Shown here: piece after piece, positions 7,504 to 15,681 of the stretch
How the letters are laid out: every line of letters begins with the position of its first letter
Numbering within the stretch: the first letter of the stretch is position 1
Assembly: GCA_051650965.1 (NCBI GenBank)
Contig: JBOFRL010000018.1
Span: forward strand, 17,369 to 81,368
DNA from: Enterovibrio sp051650965
GTDB lineage: Bacteria; Pseudomonadota; Gammaproteobacteria; Enterobacterales; Vibrionaceae
Length of the DNA stretch: 64,000 nt
Direction: 5' to 3'
Program-made: the position numbers and the translations under genes
The notes under the pieces: generated by a model
What the model saw: only the letters and a program-made list of their open reading frames with translations
What the model was told of the DNA's origin: nothing
Database searches by the model: none

Positions 7504-10500
7504 ATGACTGGCCGTTCAAATCCACCACCCAGTAACACACCGCCTGTGAGTGCAGCTTCTGCTTCTAACACAGAAGCAACAAATACGACGACAACATCGC
7601 TCTCGATTGCGGCGGTCACCAGTCAAGCTCAAACAACACCACAGACTTCGAGTGGCGCAACGACTGTCACCACAAGTGTACTTCCTTCGACGGTCGTGAT
7701 AAGTGCGCTAGCTCCTACAGGCGGCGCAAGCTCTCACCTTCCACCAATGTGTAACTACGTCATTCCTCACAATATACAAGATTATCGTACTAGCAATGTA
7801 CGCGTGCTTGGCGGAACCAACCGTTGTGGTGAACATGCGCTACTTTTTCTTTGCCATCTTTTTGGCATACCTGATACAGAGTGCCCTTTTCCAGTACGAG
7901 TACCTACAGATGACTACCAGTATTTGGATCTGATGAGTCCTATAGATACAGGGCTAGCAGCAGATGCATTTGCTGCTGATGGGCTAGGCAGAGAAAATCA
8001 GCAGCAGATCTCCTGTGGAGATGGGGCAGCTCAAAATCTAATTCGTGGTTTAGACAAAACTCGTCCTTATATTTTAACCACTACAGCTGTGACGAACGGG
8101 CACACCGTTGCGATATGTTTTGATCACAGCAGACAGTGCTGGATTGCTTATGATTCACACAAAGTAGCACCAAATCGTCCTGTGATTGTTATTACTGATC
8201 AAAACGGCAATCTAAACGGGGAAGGGCGGCGTTTAATGCCATTAAACAGCCCCAACAACTACGTTAGTATTTGCCCAATGTCTGCACAAAGAGTGCATTT
8301 TTTGATGCGACATATCTTTCGGTTGCATACCACATACAGGTTGTCCGTGCCCGAGGCTCGTCCTTCAACCCGTCGTGTCTATATTGAAACCTTCGGGGAT
8401 TTTGAGACCAGAGTTCTTAGAGAGTTTCATGATGACATAGTTAGCGCTGCGACTAGCTACAGCACAAATAGGCGTGTCCCTCTGCCAGCAGATTTTGATG
8501 AGTCAATGCTCACACCTGATCAAGAATCGATGTTCGAAGCCGGCTTAATGATTAGCGAGTCACCTGAAGCTGGTGATCCTGAACTAGAGCTTGCGTTAGC
8601 ACAAAGTTTAGCCCAATCGCGAGGCCAAACTGCGCCGTCAGCTCCAACTACATCAGTAACACCATCTGCACCGCCTGCTGCATTAATTTCATCTGCTCCT
8701 GCTTCCGCTGAAAGTGCTTTTGGCCCACGCCGCTCTGCGCATCCTTGCCCTCAAGGATATGAAGATTTCTTTGGTCATGCAGATCTTGGCGTATCAGCAA
8801 ATAGCGCTGGAGATACCTTTCAACTTCAAACAATTCTTGCCGCCACTAACTACATTTCCGATCAAGTCGGCAGGCCGATGGATGGTGATATTGAAATCCT
8901 TGTTCCTCCTCATTCTCCTGAGTACCATGAAAATTTTTTCGATGCTCTTGACCAAGCAGAAGTGTACATGGTTCCTTTTTACCGACAACGTAATGCATCA
9001 GTAGGCCATGGGTGGCGATCGGTTATGTTGCTACAATTTGTCAATAATGAATGGCACTGCTTTTCTGCCGTCCATGGGCGAATGCAGCTAACACTCAGTG
9101 GAGGGAGGATAATATCTGATCGGAAAGTCAACAGGTATTTCAACCCCGCCAGTCGTCTACCTTTAGATAAAAATAATATACCGTATATTTCGTGCTATAA
9201 GATGAGCCCCCACCGTTTTAGAGATATCATGGAGGTTAACCATCGCGCGCAACGCTGTGTGGAACACTCTGCTTTGATTCTGGCGATGTTGAGTGAGAAT
9301 GAGCAAGAAGAATTAGGGGCAAGCGGAGGAGCTGGGGATTTCTTGGCCCCAGCGCAGCCATCAGCGCCATCAATAAGAAGAGGCGCGCCGGCAGCAAGTA
9401 ACACATCGAGCAGTGCATCATCTCTACCTATCGCGACGACGCGCCCCCCTGCCGCTGTGAGCACGGCTCCACCACAGACACTGCCGCCGCGTGTATTGCG
9501 CCAGACGCAGCAACGACTAGGCCAGAACAGGTTCACTTTCCATACGCAAGTTCAAGATATATCGCATCTTCGCCCAGATGCGCTAGATGGGACCCCTTAC
9601 CAGCAAGTTAGCCATGATCGTTATCAGCACCTGCAAGGAACATCTTGTGTTGATCAATCAATGGAATTTTTGAGTCAATACTTTGGTTTACCTGAACCGC
9701 AATGGCCAGCTCCGCAGGATGTGCGAAACTTTGGTGCATTAGATATAGCTGGGCCACTGATCTTTGCGCCGGAGCAAGGCATCGTGAGACCGTGGCCTCT
9801 AGGACGTGACAGCATTGTCTCACATGCGCTTGCTCCAGTAGCACTATTTAAGCTCTTAGATCAAGAGCTTGATAAAGATGTACCATACCTTATGAACACC
9901 GAAAACTCAGATACCTACGGTATGCACACTGTTGCCATTTATTTTGATTATGAGGAAAATGAGTGGTTTACCTTTAATAACAGCGCACCAAGGTGTAATG
10001 GTCTGCCAGTAAAAATAACCGATTCTGGAAATCTTACGCAAGAAGGAATAAGATTCTTTACACCAAGAGTCGCAGCCCAGCAAAGAGGAGCGGCTGCCGC
10101 TGCACGTCGACTGCAATTTTTTGCTATGGATAATGAGCGCACAGAGCTCATGTGCGAACATGTTAGAAGAGAACGCTTAAGAGATCCAAATGCTCAAGCG
10201 GATCTTATTCAAAGAATTTTAGCCGGTTTTCCGCGGCGGCACATGACACAAGCAAATATAGTTGTTCCTGAGCCACTGGCAAGAGACCTGATTGCATCGT
10301 GGAATTTTCGATATAACTTTAGCACCGCCGCTGCAGAAGACATGCTGCTCAGCCCTCCTGTAGAAAATATGCTGCAGCCCTCACCGCTGGTACGACAAGA
10401 GAGATACGCGCTTTTGACCGGCGTTAGCTGTGCAGAGCAGTCGCTGGAATTTGCAGCACGTTGCTATGGCATGCCAATACCAGCATGGAGCGTCCCGCAT

Positions 10501-11151
10501 GATGTACAGTATGGGGGTGCTCTTGATCTCATGGAAGCATTAGGCAACGCGGCTCATAATCGCATTATTTCTCCTGATCGCCATATCGTAACAAGCGCTT
10601 ATGTGAGAACTGCAGCACAAGCACAAAACCTATTGAGTGGTGGCGAACCGTTATTCCTCGATCCAGATCGAATGTATCTAGTAGGAGTGCAGGGCTGCGC
10701 TTACAATAGCCACTATGTAACAATTTATTTTGATCGCTCGCACCAAAGATGGATGGCTTTCAACAATGTTGCGGAAGGGGGGCAGCATACGTTAGCAGGG
10801 CAGACTTATGTCGGGTCGGTACCGCTAACCAATGCAGATGTGGAAGGCACTCTCACCCAAGAAGGCAAAAGATTGTTTCTCCCTGTACCGCAATTTCAGC
10901 CGCCACCTCCACCTCCGCCACAGCGGCAGCCAGGGGAGCCAGAAGTAGTAGTAGCACCGCCAGAGCCACGCACTTTCGTGGTCGCCGCGGCGCTAACGAG
11001 TGAGAATATAGATTTTCTTTGTCACTGGGCGCGCCGCGTTCGTCAATATTCTCTACCGCGTGAGATGAACGCGGCCATTAATGAATGCTTTGAGCACCGC
11101 TACCCAGATGATGAGCCGGACAATCCACAAGAAGACCAACAACGGCAGTAA
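7504..11151 (+). CDS. Putative secreted effector with four papain-like cysteine-hydrolase repeats and a UIM-like motif
   Basis: A 1215-residue protein I cannot assign to a named family. Residues 1-75 are Ser/Thr/Pro/Ala-rich, with no signal peptide. Four diverged repeats follow (about 75-290, 405-595, 680-905, 925-1195). Repeats 1, 3 and 4 each have a Cys at a helix start (Cys108 in NRCGEHA, Cys715 in TSCVDQS, Cys976 in VSCAEQS), a His 92-94 residues later in a hydrophobic strand (His200 GHTVAICFD, His808 MHTVAIYFD, His1070 SHYVTIYFD), a Trp at His+13 and Asp/Asn at His+17 (Asp217, Asn825, Asn1087). This order and spacing fit a papain-like triad. Repeat 2 carries Ala435, Trp504 and Ser521 at these sites. 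Residues 358-372 (DPELELALAQSLAQS) resemble a ubiquitin-interacting motif. Low-complexity linkers separate the repeats and the tail is acidic. A host-directed, perhaps deubiquitinating, effector is inferred. Confidence 0.7.
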   Translation: MTGRSNPPPSNTPPVSAASASNTEATNTTTTSLSIAAVTSQAQTTPQTSSGATTVTTSVLPSTVVISALAPTGGASSHLPPMCNYVIPHNIQDYRTSNVRVLGGTNRCGEHALLFLCHLFGIPDTECPFPVRVPTDDYQYLDLMSPIDTGLAADAFAADGLGRENQQQISCGDGAAQNLIRGLDKTRPYILTTTAVTNGHTVAICFDHSRQCWIAYDSHKVAPNRPVIVITDQNGNLNGEGRRLMPLNSPNNYVSICPMSAQRVHFLMRHIFRLHTTYRLSVPEARPSTRRVYIETFGDFETRVLREFHDDIVSAATSYSTNRRVPLPADFDESMLTPDQESMFEAGLMISESPEAGDPELELALAQSLAQSRGQTAPSAPTTSVTPSAPPAALISSAPASAESAFGPRRSAHPCPQGYEDFFGHADLGVSANSAGDTFQLQTILAATNYISDQVGRPMDGDIEILVPPHSPEYHENFFDALDQAEVYMVPFYRQRNASVGHGWRSVMLLQFVNNEWHCFSAVHGRMQLTLSGGRIISDRKVNRYFNPASRLPLDKNNIPYISCYKMSPHRFRDIMEVNHRAQRCVEHSALILAMLSENEQEELGASGGAGDFLAPAQPSAPSIRRGAPAASNTSSSASSLPIATTRPPAAVSTAPPQTLPPRVLRQTQQRLGQNRFTFHTQVQDISHLRPDALDGTPYQQVSHDRYQHLQGTSCVDQSMEFLSQYFGLPEPQWPAPQDVRNFGALDIAGPLIFAPEQGIVRPWPLGRDSIVSHALAPVALFKLLDQELDKDVPYLMNTENSDTYGMHTVAIYFDYEENEWFTFNNSAPRCNGLPVKITDSGNLTQEGIRFFTPRVAAQQRGAAAAARRLQFFAMDNERTELMCEHVRRERLRDPNAQADLIQRILAGFPRRHMTQANIVVPEPLARDLIASWNFRYNFSTAAAEDMLLSPPVENMLQPSPLVRQERYALLTGVSCAEQSLEFAARCYGMPIPAWSVPHDVQYGGALDLMEALGNAAHNRIISPDRHIVTSAYVRTAAQAQNLLSGGEPLFLDPDRMYLVGVQGCAYNSHYVTIYFDRSHQRWMAFNNVAEGGQHTLAGQTYVGSVPLTNADVEGTLTQEGKRLFLPVPQFQPPPPPPPQRQPGEPEVVVAPPEPRTFVVAAALTSENIDFLCHWARRVRQYSLPREMNAAINECFEHRYPDDEPDNPQEDQQRQ
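8566..8619 (+). other. UIM-like segment within the repeat protein
   Basis: Codons 355-372 encode an acidic lead-in followed by DPELELALAQSLAQS. The eukaryotic ubiquitin-interacting motif is an acidic patch, then Leu-x-x-Ala-Leu-x-x-Ser-Leu on one helix; proteasome subunit S5a/Rpn10 has DPELALAL followed by a Ser at the same spacing. Seen: the match. Inferred: ubiquitin binding. Confidence 0.6.
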
Positions 11152-11173
11152 CAAAGGCTTTCCAATCAACACC

Positions 11174-11205
11174 ATCCGCGCAGCAAAACTGCGCGGATAT
11201 TTTTT
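11174..11205 (+). terminator. Rho-independent terminator of the repeat-protein gene
   Basis: A 10-bp GC-rich stem (ATCCGCGCAG / CTGCGCGGAT) with the loop CAAAA, then ATTTTTT, begins 23 bases past the stop codon. Confidence 0.92.
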
Positions 11206-11286
11206 GAGTCGCATTTTCCATGCTCCTGACGACAAGCTCAATTTTTTAATCCATGATCAGCGCAGAATTAATTTTTTTTATCAAAA

Positions 11287-11314
11287 ACAAAAAAAGACGA
11301 TATTTCATCGTCTT
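11287..11314 (-). terminator. Terminator of the DUF2786 gene
   Basis: Stem AAGACGAT / ATCGTCTT (11294-11301, 11307-11314) with a 5-base loop. On the minus strand the stem runs into a T-rich tract (the A-run at 11287-11293). Confidence 0.75.
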
Positions 11315-11347
11315 AATAAAAAAAACAAGCTGTCATTAAAAATGCAT

Positions 11348-12037
11348 TTAGCTGAGACGTTTTAACTCGTCTGCGCGGCCGATTGGACGGATCACCGAAA
11401 GCTGGCGTCCTTTTTTAACACCGGTTTCATAGTCACAAGTCATTGTATTCATAGCTTCTTTAAGCTGTTTTTTAAATGTTTCACGATCTAAATCTTTAAA
11501 TTGGCTATCAATATAACTTTTGATCCGCTGATTAATATCGTCATCTTTGACCAGAATAGGCAATTTTTCTAGCGAGCCATCCAGCCAGCCACGGGAGAAC
11601 GACAAGACTTTCCGGTTCACTTCGGGCAAGCTCAGGCCGCTACCTTGAAAACGGTTGCGAAATTGGCCAATTTTTTCATTCATTTCGCGATAAAAAATAT
11701 CAAGCGCAAAACCGGCAAACACCGCACGATCGGCACTGCCAATAAATTCGGCTCTTTTCAGTCCTTTATAATTGGTCAACACACATTCCACACCAAATTG
11801 ACGATTGATAGTGCGAATAATGCGGATCACCGATTCAGGAACGGAGGCGGGCAGCAAAGTTTGGGCGTACGTTTTTCCGATACTAAACAGATAAATATCA
11901 TCTTGCTCAAGACCATATTTTTTCATTAGGCTGTGCGCCATTTTTATTGCTTGAGCGGCTTCATTTATGTTGGAAGAGTTACTGAGCTCAAGACATTTTG
12001 CTATTTTTTTCAATATATTATGCTTGGCTTGGATCAT
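11348..12037 (-). CDS. DUF2786 domain-containing protein
   Basis: A 229-residue protein whose N-terminal 45 residues match the DUF2786 pattern: a basic helix (NILKKIAKCLEL), the spacer SNSSNINEAAQAIKMA and then LMKKYGL. The remainder (about 60-190) resembles the companion domain often found behind DUF2786, with a conserved-looking FIGSADRAVFA segment. The family's function is not known; members occur in bacteria and phages and are sometimes suspected to bind nucleic acid. The gene is a single minus-strand unit between the effector-like gene and rplY, with its own terminator. The start at 12037 gives the family-like N-terminus; its ribosome binding site is weak. Confidence 0.75.
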   Translation of the reverse strand: MIQAKHNILKKIAKCLELSNSSNINEAAQAIKMAHSLMKKYGLEQDDIYLFSIGKTYAQTLLPASVPESVIRIIRTINRQFGVECVLTNYKGLKRAEFIGSADRAVFAGFALDIFYREMNEKIGQFRNRFQGSGLSLPEVNRKVLSFSRGWLDGSLEKLPILVKDDDINQRIKSYIDSQFKDLDRETFKKQLKEAMNTMTCDYETGVKKGRQLSVIRPIGRADELKRLS

Positions 12038-12139
12038 GAAAATACCAAATAGTGTTTGGGCTAAACTTTTTTTATTCTAGCGGGTTTCTTACATAAATTG
12101 ACTAATTTAAGGTGAAATAGAAGTAAAACCAATCTCCTT

Positions 12140-12168
12140 AAAAATAAAAAGCACCATCAATGGTGCTT
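12140..12168 (-). terminator. Terminator of rplY
   Basis: Stem AAGCACCA / TGGTGCTT (12149-12156, 12161-12168) with a 4-base loop, followed on the minus strand by a T-rich tail, just past the rplY stop. Confidence 0.85.
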
Positions 12169-12188
12169 AATTTAAAATATCTATGAAA

Positions 12189-12467
12189 TTAGATACGGAT
12201 GAAATCGATGTGCATCACTTTTGGCTTGAACGCGTGACGCTGAATATCTTGTGGCTTTACTTTGATCTCTTTGCCGTTTACAACTAGCGTGATTTCTTGG
12301 TAAAACTCAGCTTTATCCATTTGATTGATCACAACATTGTGATCAAGAGTGATAGAAAGCGCAGCTTCGTTTCCACCATAAATGATTGCAGGCACTTTAT
12401 CAGCGTGACGTAGGCGGCGGCTCGCACCTTTCCCCAATGCTTCACGCACAATTGCTTCAATTTTCAT
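12189..12467 (-). CDS. rplY: 50S ribosomal protein L25 (short form)
   Basis: A 92-residue 5S rRNA-binding protein of the central protuberance. The N-terminus (MKIEAIVREALGKGASRRLR), VPAIIYGG and the C-terminal HIDFIRI match the short L25 of E. coli (94). It lacks the C-terminal CTC domain that lengthens L25 in Pseudomonas, Oceanospirillales and many other bacteria. This is a useful taxonomic clue. The gene is monocistronic with its own terminator. The start has a GAG-type ribosome binding site about 9 bases upstream. Confidence 0.96.
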   Translation of the reverse strand: MKIEAIVREALGKGASRRLRHADKVPAIIYGGNEAALSITLDHNVVINQMDKAEFYQEITLVVNGKEIKVKPQDIQRHAFKPKVMHIDFIRI

Positions 12468-12712
12468 AATAATTACTCAATCAACTTAAAAAATTAATAG
12501 CCCGATCGCGACCAATCTTGCTACACAAAAACAGCGCGAATTCTACATTGGCAAGGCTATAAGCACAAGAAAAATTGCAATTGGCACTCCTTTGCGTAAT
12601 TTCTCAAGCGAGCGCAATTGAGCGCTTATTATGATCGCCAATTTTTTTGCATGCCTGACGTTTTAAATTTGATTAAGATAATGGCTATTTTTAACCGAGA
12701 CAGAAGCAAGAA

Positions 12713-13447
12713 ATGATAAGATTAGACAAATACTTGTGCGATGCTTTAGACATAACACGCAAGCAAGCTTGCGCCTTGCTCAAAACGGATGAGGTGTGCA
12801 TCGAAGGCGTAGCCTGCCGCTCGGGCGCACAAAAATTACCCTACAGCGCCAATGTAACCTTAAATGGTCGCCCGCTCAATGCGACGCAGCAGCGCTATTT
12901 CATGCTCAATAAGCCCGAAGGTTTTGTCTGCTCACATGACGATCCGCACCATCCGACGGTTTTTGTCCTGCTTGATGAAATTGGGGCTCACAAACTGCAC
13001 ATTGCCGGCCGGCTTGACGCCGACACGACCGGCCTTGTTTTGCTCACCGACGACGGGCAATGGTCGCACCGCATCACCTCGCCAAAGCGCAAGTGCGCGA
13101 AAATTTACGACGTTGAGCTTGCCGATCCGGTGAGCGATGATACGGCGCAGCAATTTGCGAGCGGCGTGCAGCTACGAGGAGAAAAGCAGCTCACCAAACC
13201 GGCAAAACTTGAAATCATCACCCAAAATCAAGTGCGGCTGACAATTTTTGAGGGGAAATATCATCAAGTTAAGCGCATGTTTGCCGCGGTGGGGAACAAA
13301 GTGGTCGGCCTGCATCGCCACGCCATCGGGGAGCTGCAACTCGACAAAGCTTTGCAGCCTGGAGAATATCGTCCATTGACAGAGGCTGAATATCAGCTTT
13401 TTGCCGCATCGCTTGCCCCTCATTATGTTGATGAGAATAACCAATAG
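12713..13447 (+). CDS. rsuA: 16S rRNA pseudouridine(516) synthase RsuA
   Basis: This enzyme isomerises U516 of 16S rRNA to pseudouridine. The 244-residue protein has an N-terminal S4-type RNA-binding domain (about 1-60) and a catalytic domain with the family motif GRLDADTTGL, whose first Asp is the nucleophile, followed by KxYDVEL and GKYHQVKRMFAA. Length matches RsuA (231 in E. coli) better than RluB or RluE, and the adjacent bcr reproduces E. coli gene order, which favours RsuA. bcr starts 9 bases after its stop, so the two are probably cotranscribed. Confidence 0.92.
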   Translation: MIRLDKYLCDALDITRKQACALLKTDEVCIEGVACRSGAQKLPYSANVTLNGRPLNATQQRYFMLNKPEGFVCSHDDPHHPTVFVLLDEIGAHKLHIAGRLDADTTGLVLLTDDGQWSHRITSPKRKCAKIYDVELADPVSDDTAQQFASGVQLRGEKQLTKPAKLEIITQNQVRLTIFEGKYHQVKRMFAAVGNKVVGLHRHAIGELQLDKALQPGEYRPLTEAEYQLFAASLAPHYVDENNQ

Positions 13448-13456
13448 AGAACAGAT

Positions 13457-14665
13457 ATGAGAAGCGTACCCCCTTCCAATTCGCCACACACGCTGACATT
13501 GGGGCTAATTTTGCTGCTCGGTGCAATTTCGGCGCTCACGCCAATTGCTATCGACATGTATCTTCCTGCGATGCCTGATATTGCGCGCGATCTGGCCAGC
13601 AGCGCCGGAGACGTGCAAAAAACGCTCGCCGCCTATACGGCAGGCTTTGCCATTGGCCAAATTGTTTACGGCCCGATCTCAGACAGTTACGGAAGACGTC
13701 CTGTCTTGCTGTTTGGTACCTGCTTCTTTTTGTGCTTTTCTGTGGCCTGCGCACTCGCGACCGACATTTCGGTGCTTACTGTGGTGCGCGTGTTACAAGG
13801 CTTTTGCGGAGCGGCGGCGGCTGTTGTCACACAAGCATTAGTGCGCGATATGTTCAACAAAGAAGAGTACGCGCGCATGATGTCCTTTGTCACTTTAGTC
13901 ATGACAATCGCACCGCTTGCCGCGCCTCTGCTCGGTGGCTATTTTGCGGTTTGGTTTGGCTGGCGCTCGATCTTTTGGTTCATCACGCTGTTTTCTACCG
14001 TGGTGATCATCTGCATTTGGCGCGCTATCCCTGAAACATTAGCGCAAAATCGGCGCGTGCCGCTGCGCATCGGCTCGGTGATGCGTAACTGCCTGCGAAT
14101 TTTAAGCCACCGCTCCTCGCTCGGCTACATGCTGACGTCGAGTTTCTCTTTTGCTGGCATGTTTTCATTTCTTACCGCAGGCTCGTTTGTTTACATCGAT
14201 TTTTACGGGGTTAGTACGCAAACCTTTGGCTTTTTCTTTGGCCTCAACATTTTTTGTCTGATCTTGCTGACCTCGTTTAATAGCCGTTTTGTCATGCGTC
14301 TGGGCAGCGAAAGAATGCTGCAAATTGGGCTTATCATTCAATCGTTTGCGGCTGCCATCATGGTGGTCGGGCAGCTGCTTGATTTTGGGATCTGGGGACT
14401 TGTGCCTTCGGTAATGCTCTTTGTCGGCACGATGGTGCTAATTGCAAGTAACGCAACCGCTTGTGTTTTAAGTGAATATCCAGACTTTGCCGGAACCGCG
14501 TCGTCACTGGCTGGCACATTGCGTTTTGGCACAGGCACTGTCGTGGGCGCGCTGCTTTCACTGGTGCAGGCGACAACGCCATGGGCGATGGTAATAGCTA
14601 TCGCTTCTTGCGGATTTATCTCAGCGAGCGCTTATCTCTTTTTAGTGAAAAGAAATAAGGCCTGA
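13457..14665 (+). CDS. bcr: Bcr/CflA family multidrug efflux transporter
   Basis: A 402-residue inner-membrane major facilitator transporter of the 12-helix DHA1 group, exporting drugs such as bicyclomycin and sulfonamides by proton antiport. Seen: the first-helix signature PIAIDMYLPAMP, the loop 2-3 motif GPISDSYGRRPVLL, an LVRDMFNKEEYARMMSFV segment and the late motif ASSLAGTLRFG, all typical of Bcr. It lies 9 bases downstream of rsuA, as in E. coli. A terminator follows. Substrate range cannot be told from sequence. Confidence 0.92.
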   Translation: MRSVPPSNSPHTLTLGLILLLGAISALTPIAIDMYLPAMPDIARDLASSAGDVQKTLAAYTAGFAIGQIVYGPISDSYGRRPVLLFGTCFFLCFSVACALATDISVLTVVRVLQGFCGAAAAVVTQALVRDMFNKEEYARMMSFVTLVMTIAPLAAPLLGGYFAVWFGWRSIFWFITLFSTVVIICIWRAIPETLAQNRRVPLRIGSVMRNCLRILSHRSSLGYMLTSSFSFAGMFSFLTAGSFVYIDFYGVSTQTFGFFFGLNIFCLILLTSFNSRFVMRLGSERMLQIGLIIQSFAAAIMVVGQLLDFGIWGLVPSVMLFVGTMVLIASNATACVLSEYPDFAGTASSLAGTLRFGTGTVVGALLSLVQATTPWAMVIAIASCGFISASAYLFLVKRNKA

Positions 14666-14681
14666 TAGAAAAATAAATAAT

Positions 14682-14725
14682 AACAGAAAATGATAGCTGT
14701 CATTCATCATTTTCTGTTTCTATTC
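14682..14725. terminator. Bidirectional terminator between bcr and a lipoprotein gene
   Basis: A perfect 13-bp inverted repeat (AACAGAAAATGAT at 14682-14694, ATCATTTTCTGTT at 14706-14718) is flanked by A-rich sequence on the left and T-rich sequence on the right. It suits termination of bcr rightward and of the convergent lipoprotein gene leftward. Confidence 0.75.
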
Positions 14726-14806
14726 TTTATGTTTAATATGAATTTAAAATATTAAAATCAATTGCCATTAATTAAAAATAAATGCATTTCATTTATAATA
14801 CCGATA

Positions 14807-15352
14807 TTAATTTTTAATTTTCTTCATTGCGCGGCTATTTTCCCAGATCTCCAGTGCCTTATCTCTTATTTGTGCCGGCGAACATAATGCCGCGTTGCGA
14901 AAGGTATGGCTTGCCGCTGGCATTTTATGGCCGATGATCCCATCAAAGTGACTTTCCACACATTGACCATTTTGATTATATAAAATTGTTATTTCATGTC
15001 GTTCAAATAGATCTGTGCCGTCATCATAAATGAAGCTATAGCGCCAGTTTCCCGATTTTTTACCTTTAGAAAAAGAGCCTTGCACTTTGTTTTTAAACTG
15101 ATAATACGAGTCAATTTGCTTATTATGTCCAACTTGCTCTTCCACCACTTCAAATAAACCGTCCAACTCTCTTTTTTTAACTGAATAATAACCATTTGCA
15201 TTTTTCATGGGTTCACGAGTTAATTGCAGATCAAGTTGTTTATTTATTTTATGAAAATCTGCATTTTTTAAATGAACCGTTTTTTTAGTCTGCTCATCCA
15301 ATGATTGTTGGCTACAGGCAGCTAAAAATATCAAAGGCAATAATTTTTTCAT
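14807..15352 (-). CDS. Hypothetical lipoprotein
   Basis: A 181-residue protein of unknown function. The N-terminus is a short lipoprotein signal, MKKLLPLIFLAAC, with the lipobox LAAC and Cys13 as the lipidated residue, so it is probably anchored in a membrane facing the periplasm. The start at 15352 is chosen because it gives this signal; an upstream in-frame start would add 19 residues and bury it. The mature part contains an SGNWRYSFIYDDGTDLFER stretch of beta type and a C-terminal helix. No domain is recognised. It is AT-rich, stands alone, and faces bcr convergently. Confidence 0.6.
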   Translation of the reverse strand: MKKLLPLIFLAACSQQSLDEQTKKTVHLKNADFHKINKQLDLQLTREPMKNANGYYSVKKRELDGLFEVVEEQVGHNKQIDSYYQFKNKVQGSFSKGKKSGNWRYSFIYDDGTDLFERHEITILYNQNGQCVESHFDGIIGHKMPAASHTFRNAALCSPAQIRDKALEIWENSRAMKKIKN

Positions 15353-15681
15353 AATAAAATCTCTTGATTCCCAATAAGCATATAGAGAACCTATACGCCA
15401 AGATGACATGTCTATAAAAATCTTATTGCATGCTAATATTTTTTTTTACTTTGTCTAATTTTTTTATTAACTATTTTTATCTTATTACTATTTATTTTTC
15501 ATATACAAAATATTTGTTGCAATATTTATTAAATATTTTTTGCGCAATTTTTCAATAAAAGTAATGACAACAAAAACGTTTAGCTCACCATTTATGCGTT
15601 TTTTTCTATACCTTTTATGCGAGATGGTTAAAATAGGCTGCAATTTTGGCAAAGCGTAGTGATGTTAATTGAAGGTAAAAT
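15353..15681. other. AT-rich intergenic region upstream of fruB
   Basis: This 329-base, strongly AT-rich stretch lies between the divergent lipoprotein and fruB genes. No gene is visible. It contains a candidate Cra-type operator (listed separately) and the fruB ribosome binding site GAAGGT just before 15682. No fruR/cra gene is adjacent. Confidence 0.45.
15572..15583. promoter_or_regulatory. Candidate Cra (FruR)-type operator
   Basis: The palindromic core AAACGTTT (15574-15581), read on the minus strand as GCTAAACGTTTTTG, matches most of the Cra consensus TGAAACGTTTCA, lacking the outer TG/CA bases. It lies about 100 bases upstream of fruB, the classic Cra target. The match is partial. Confidence 0.35.
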
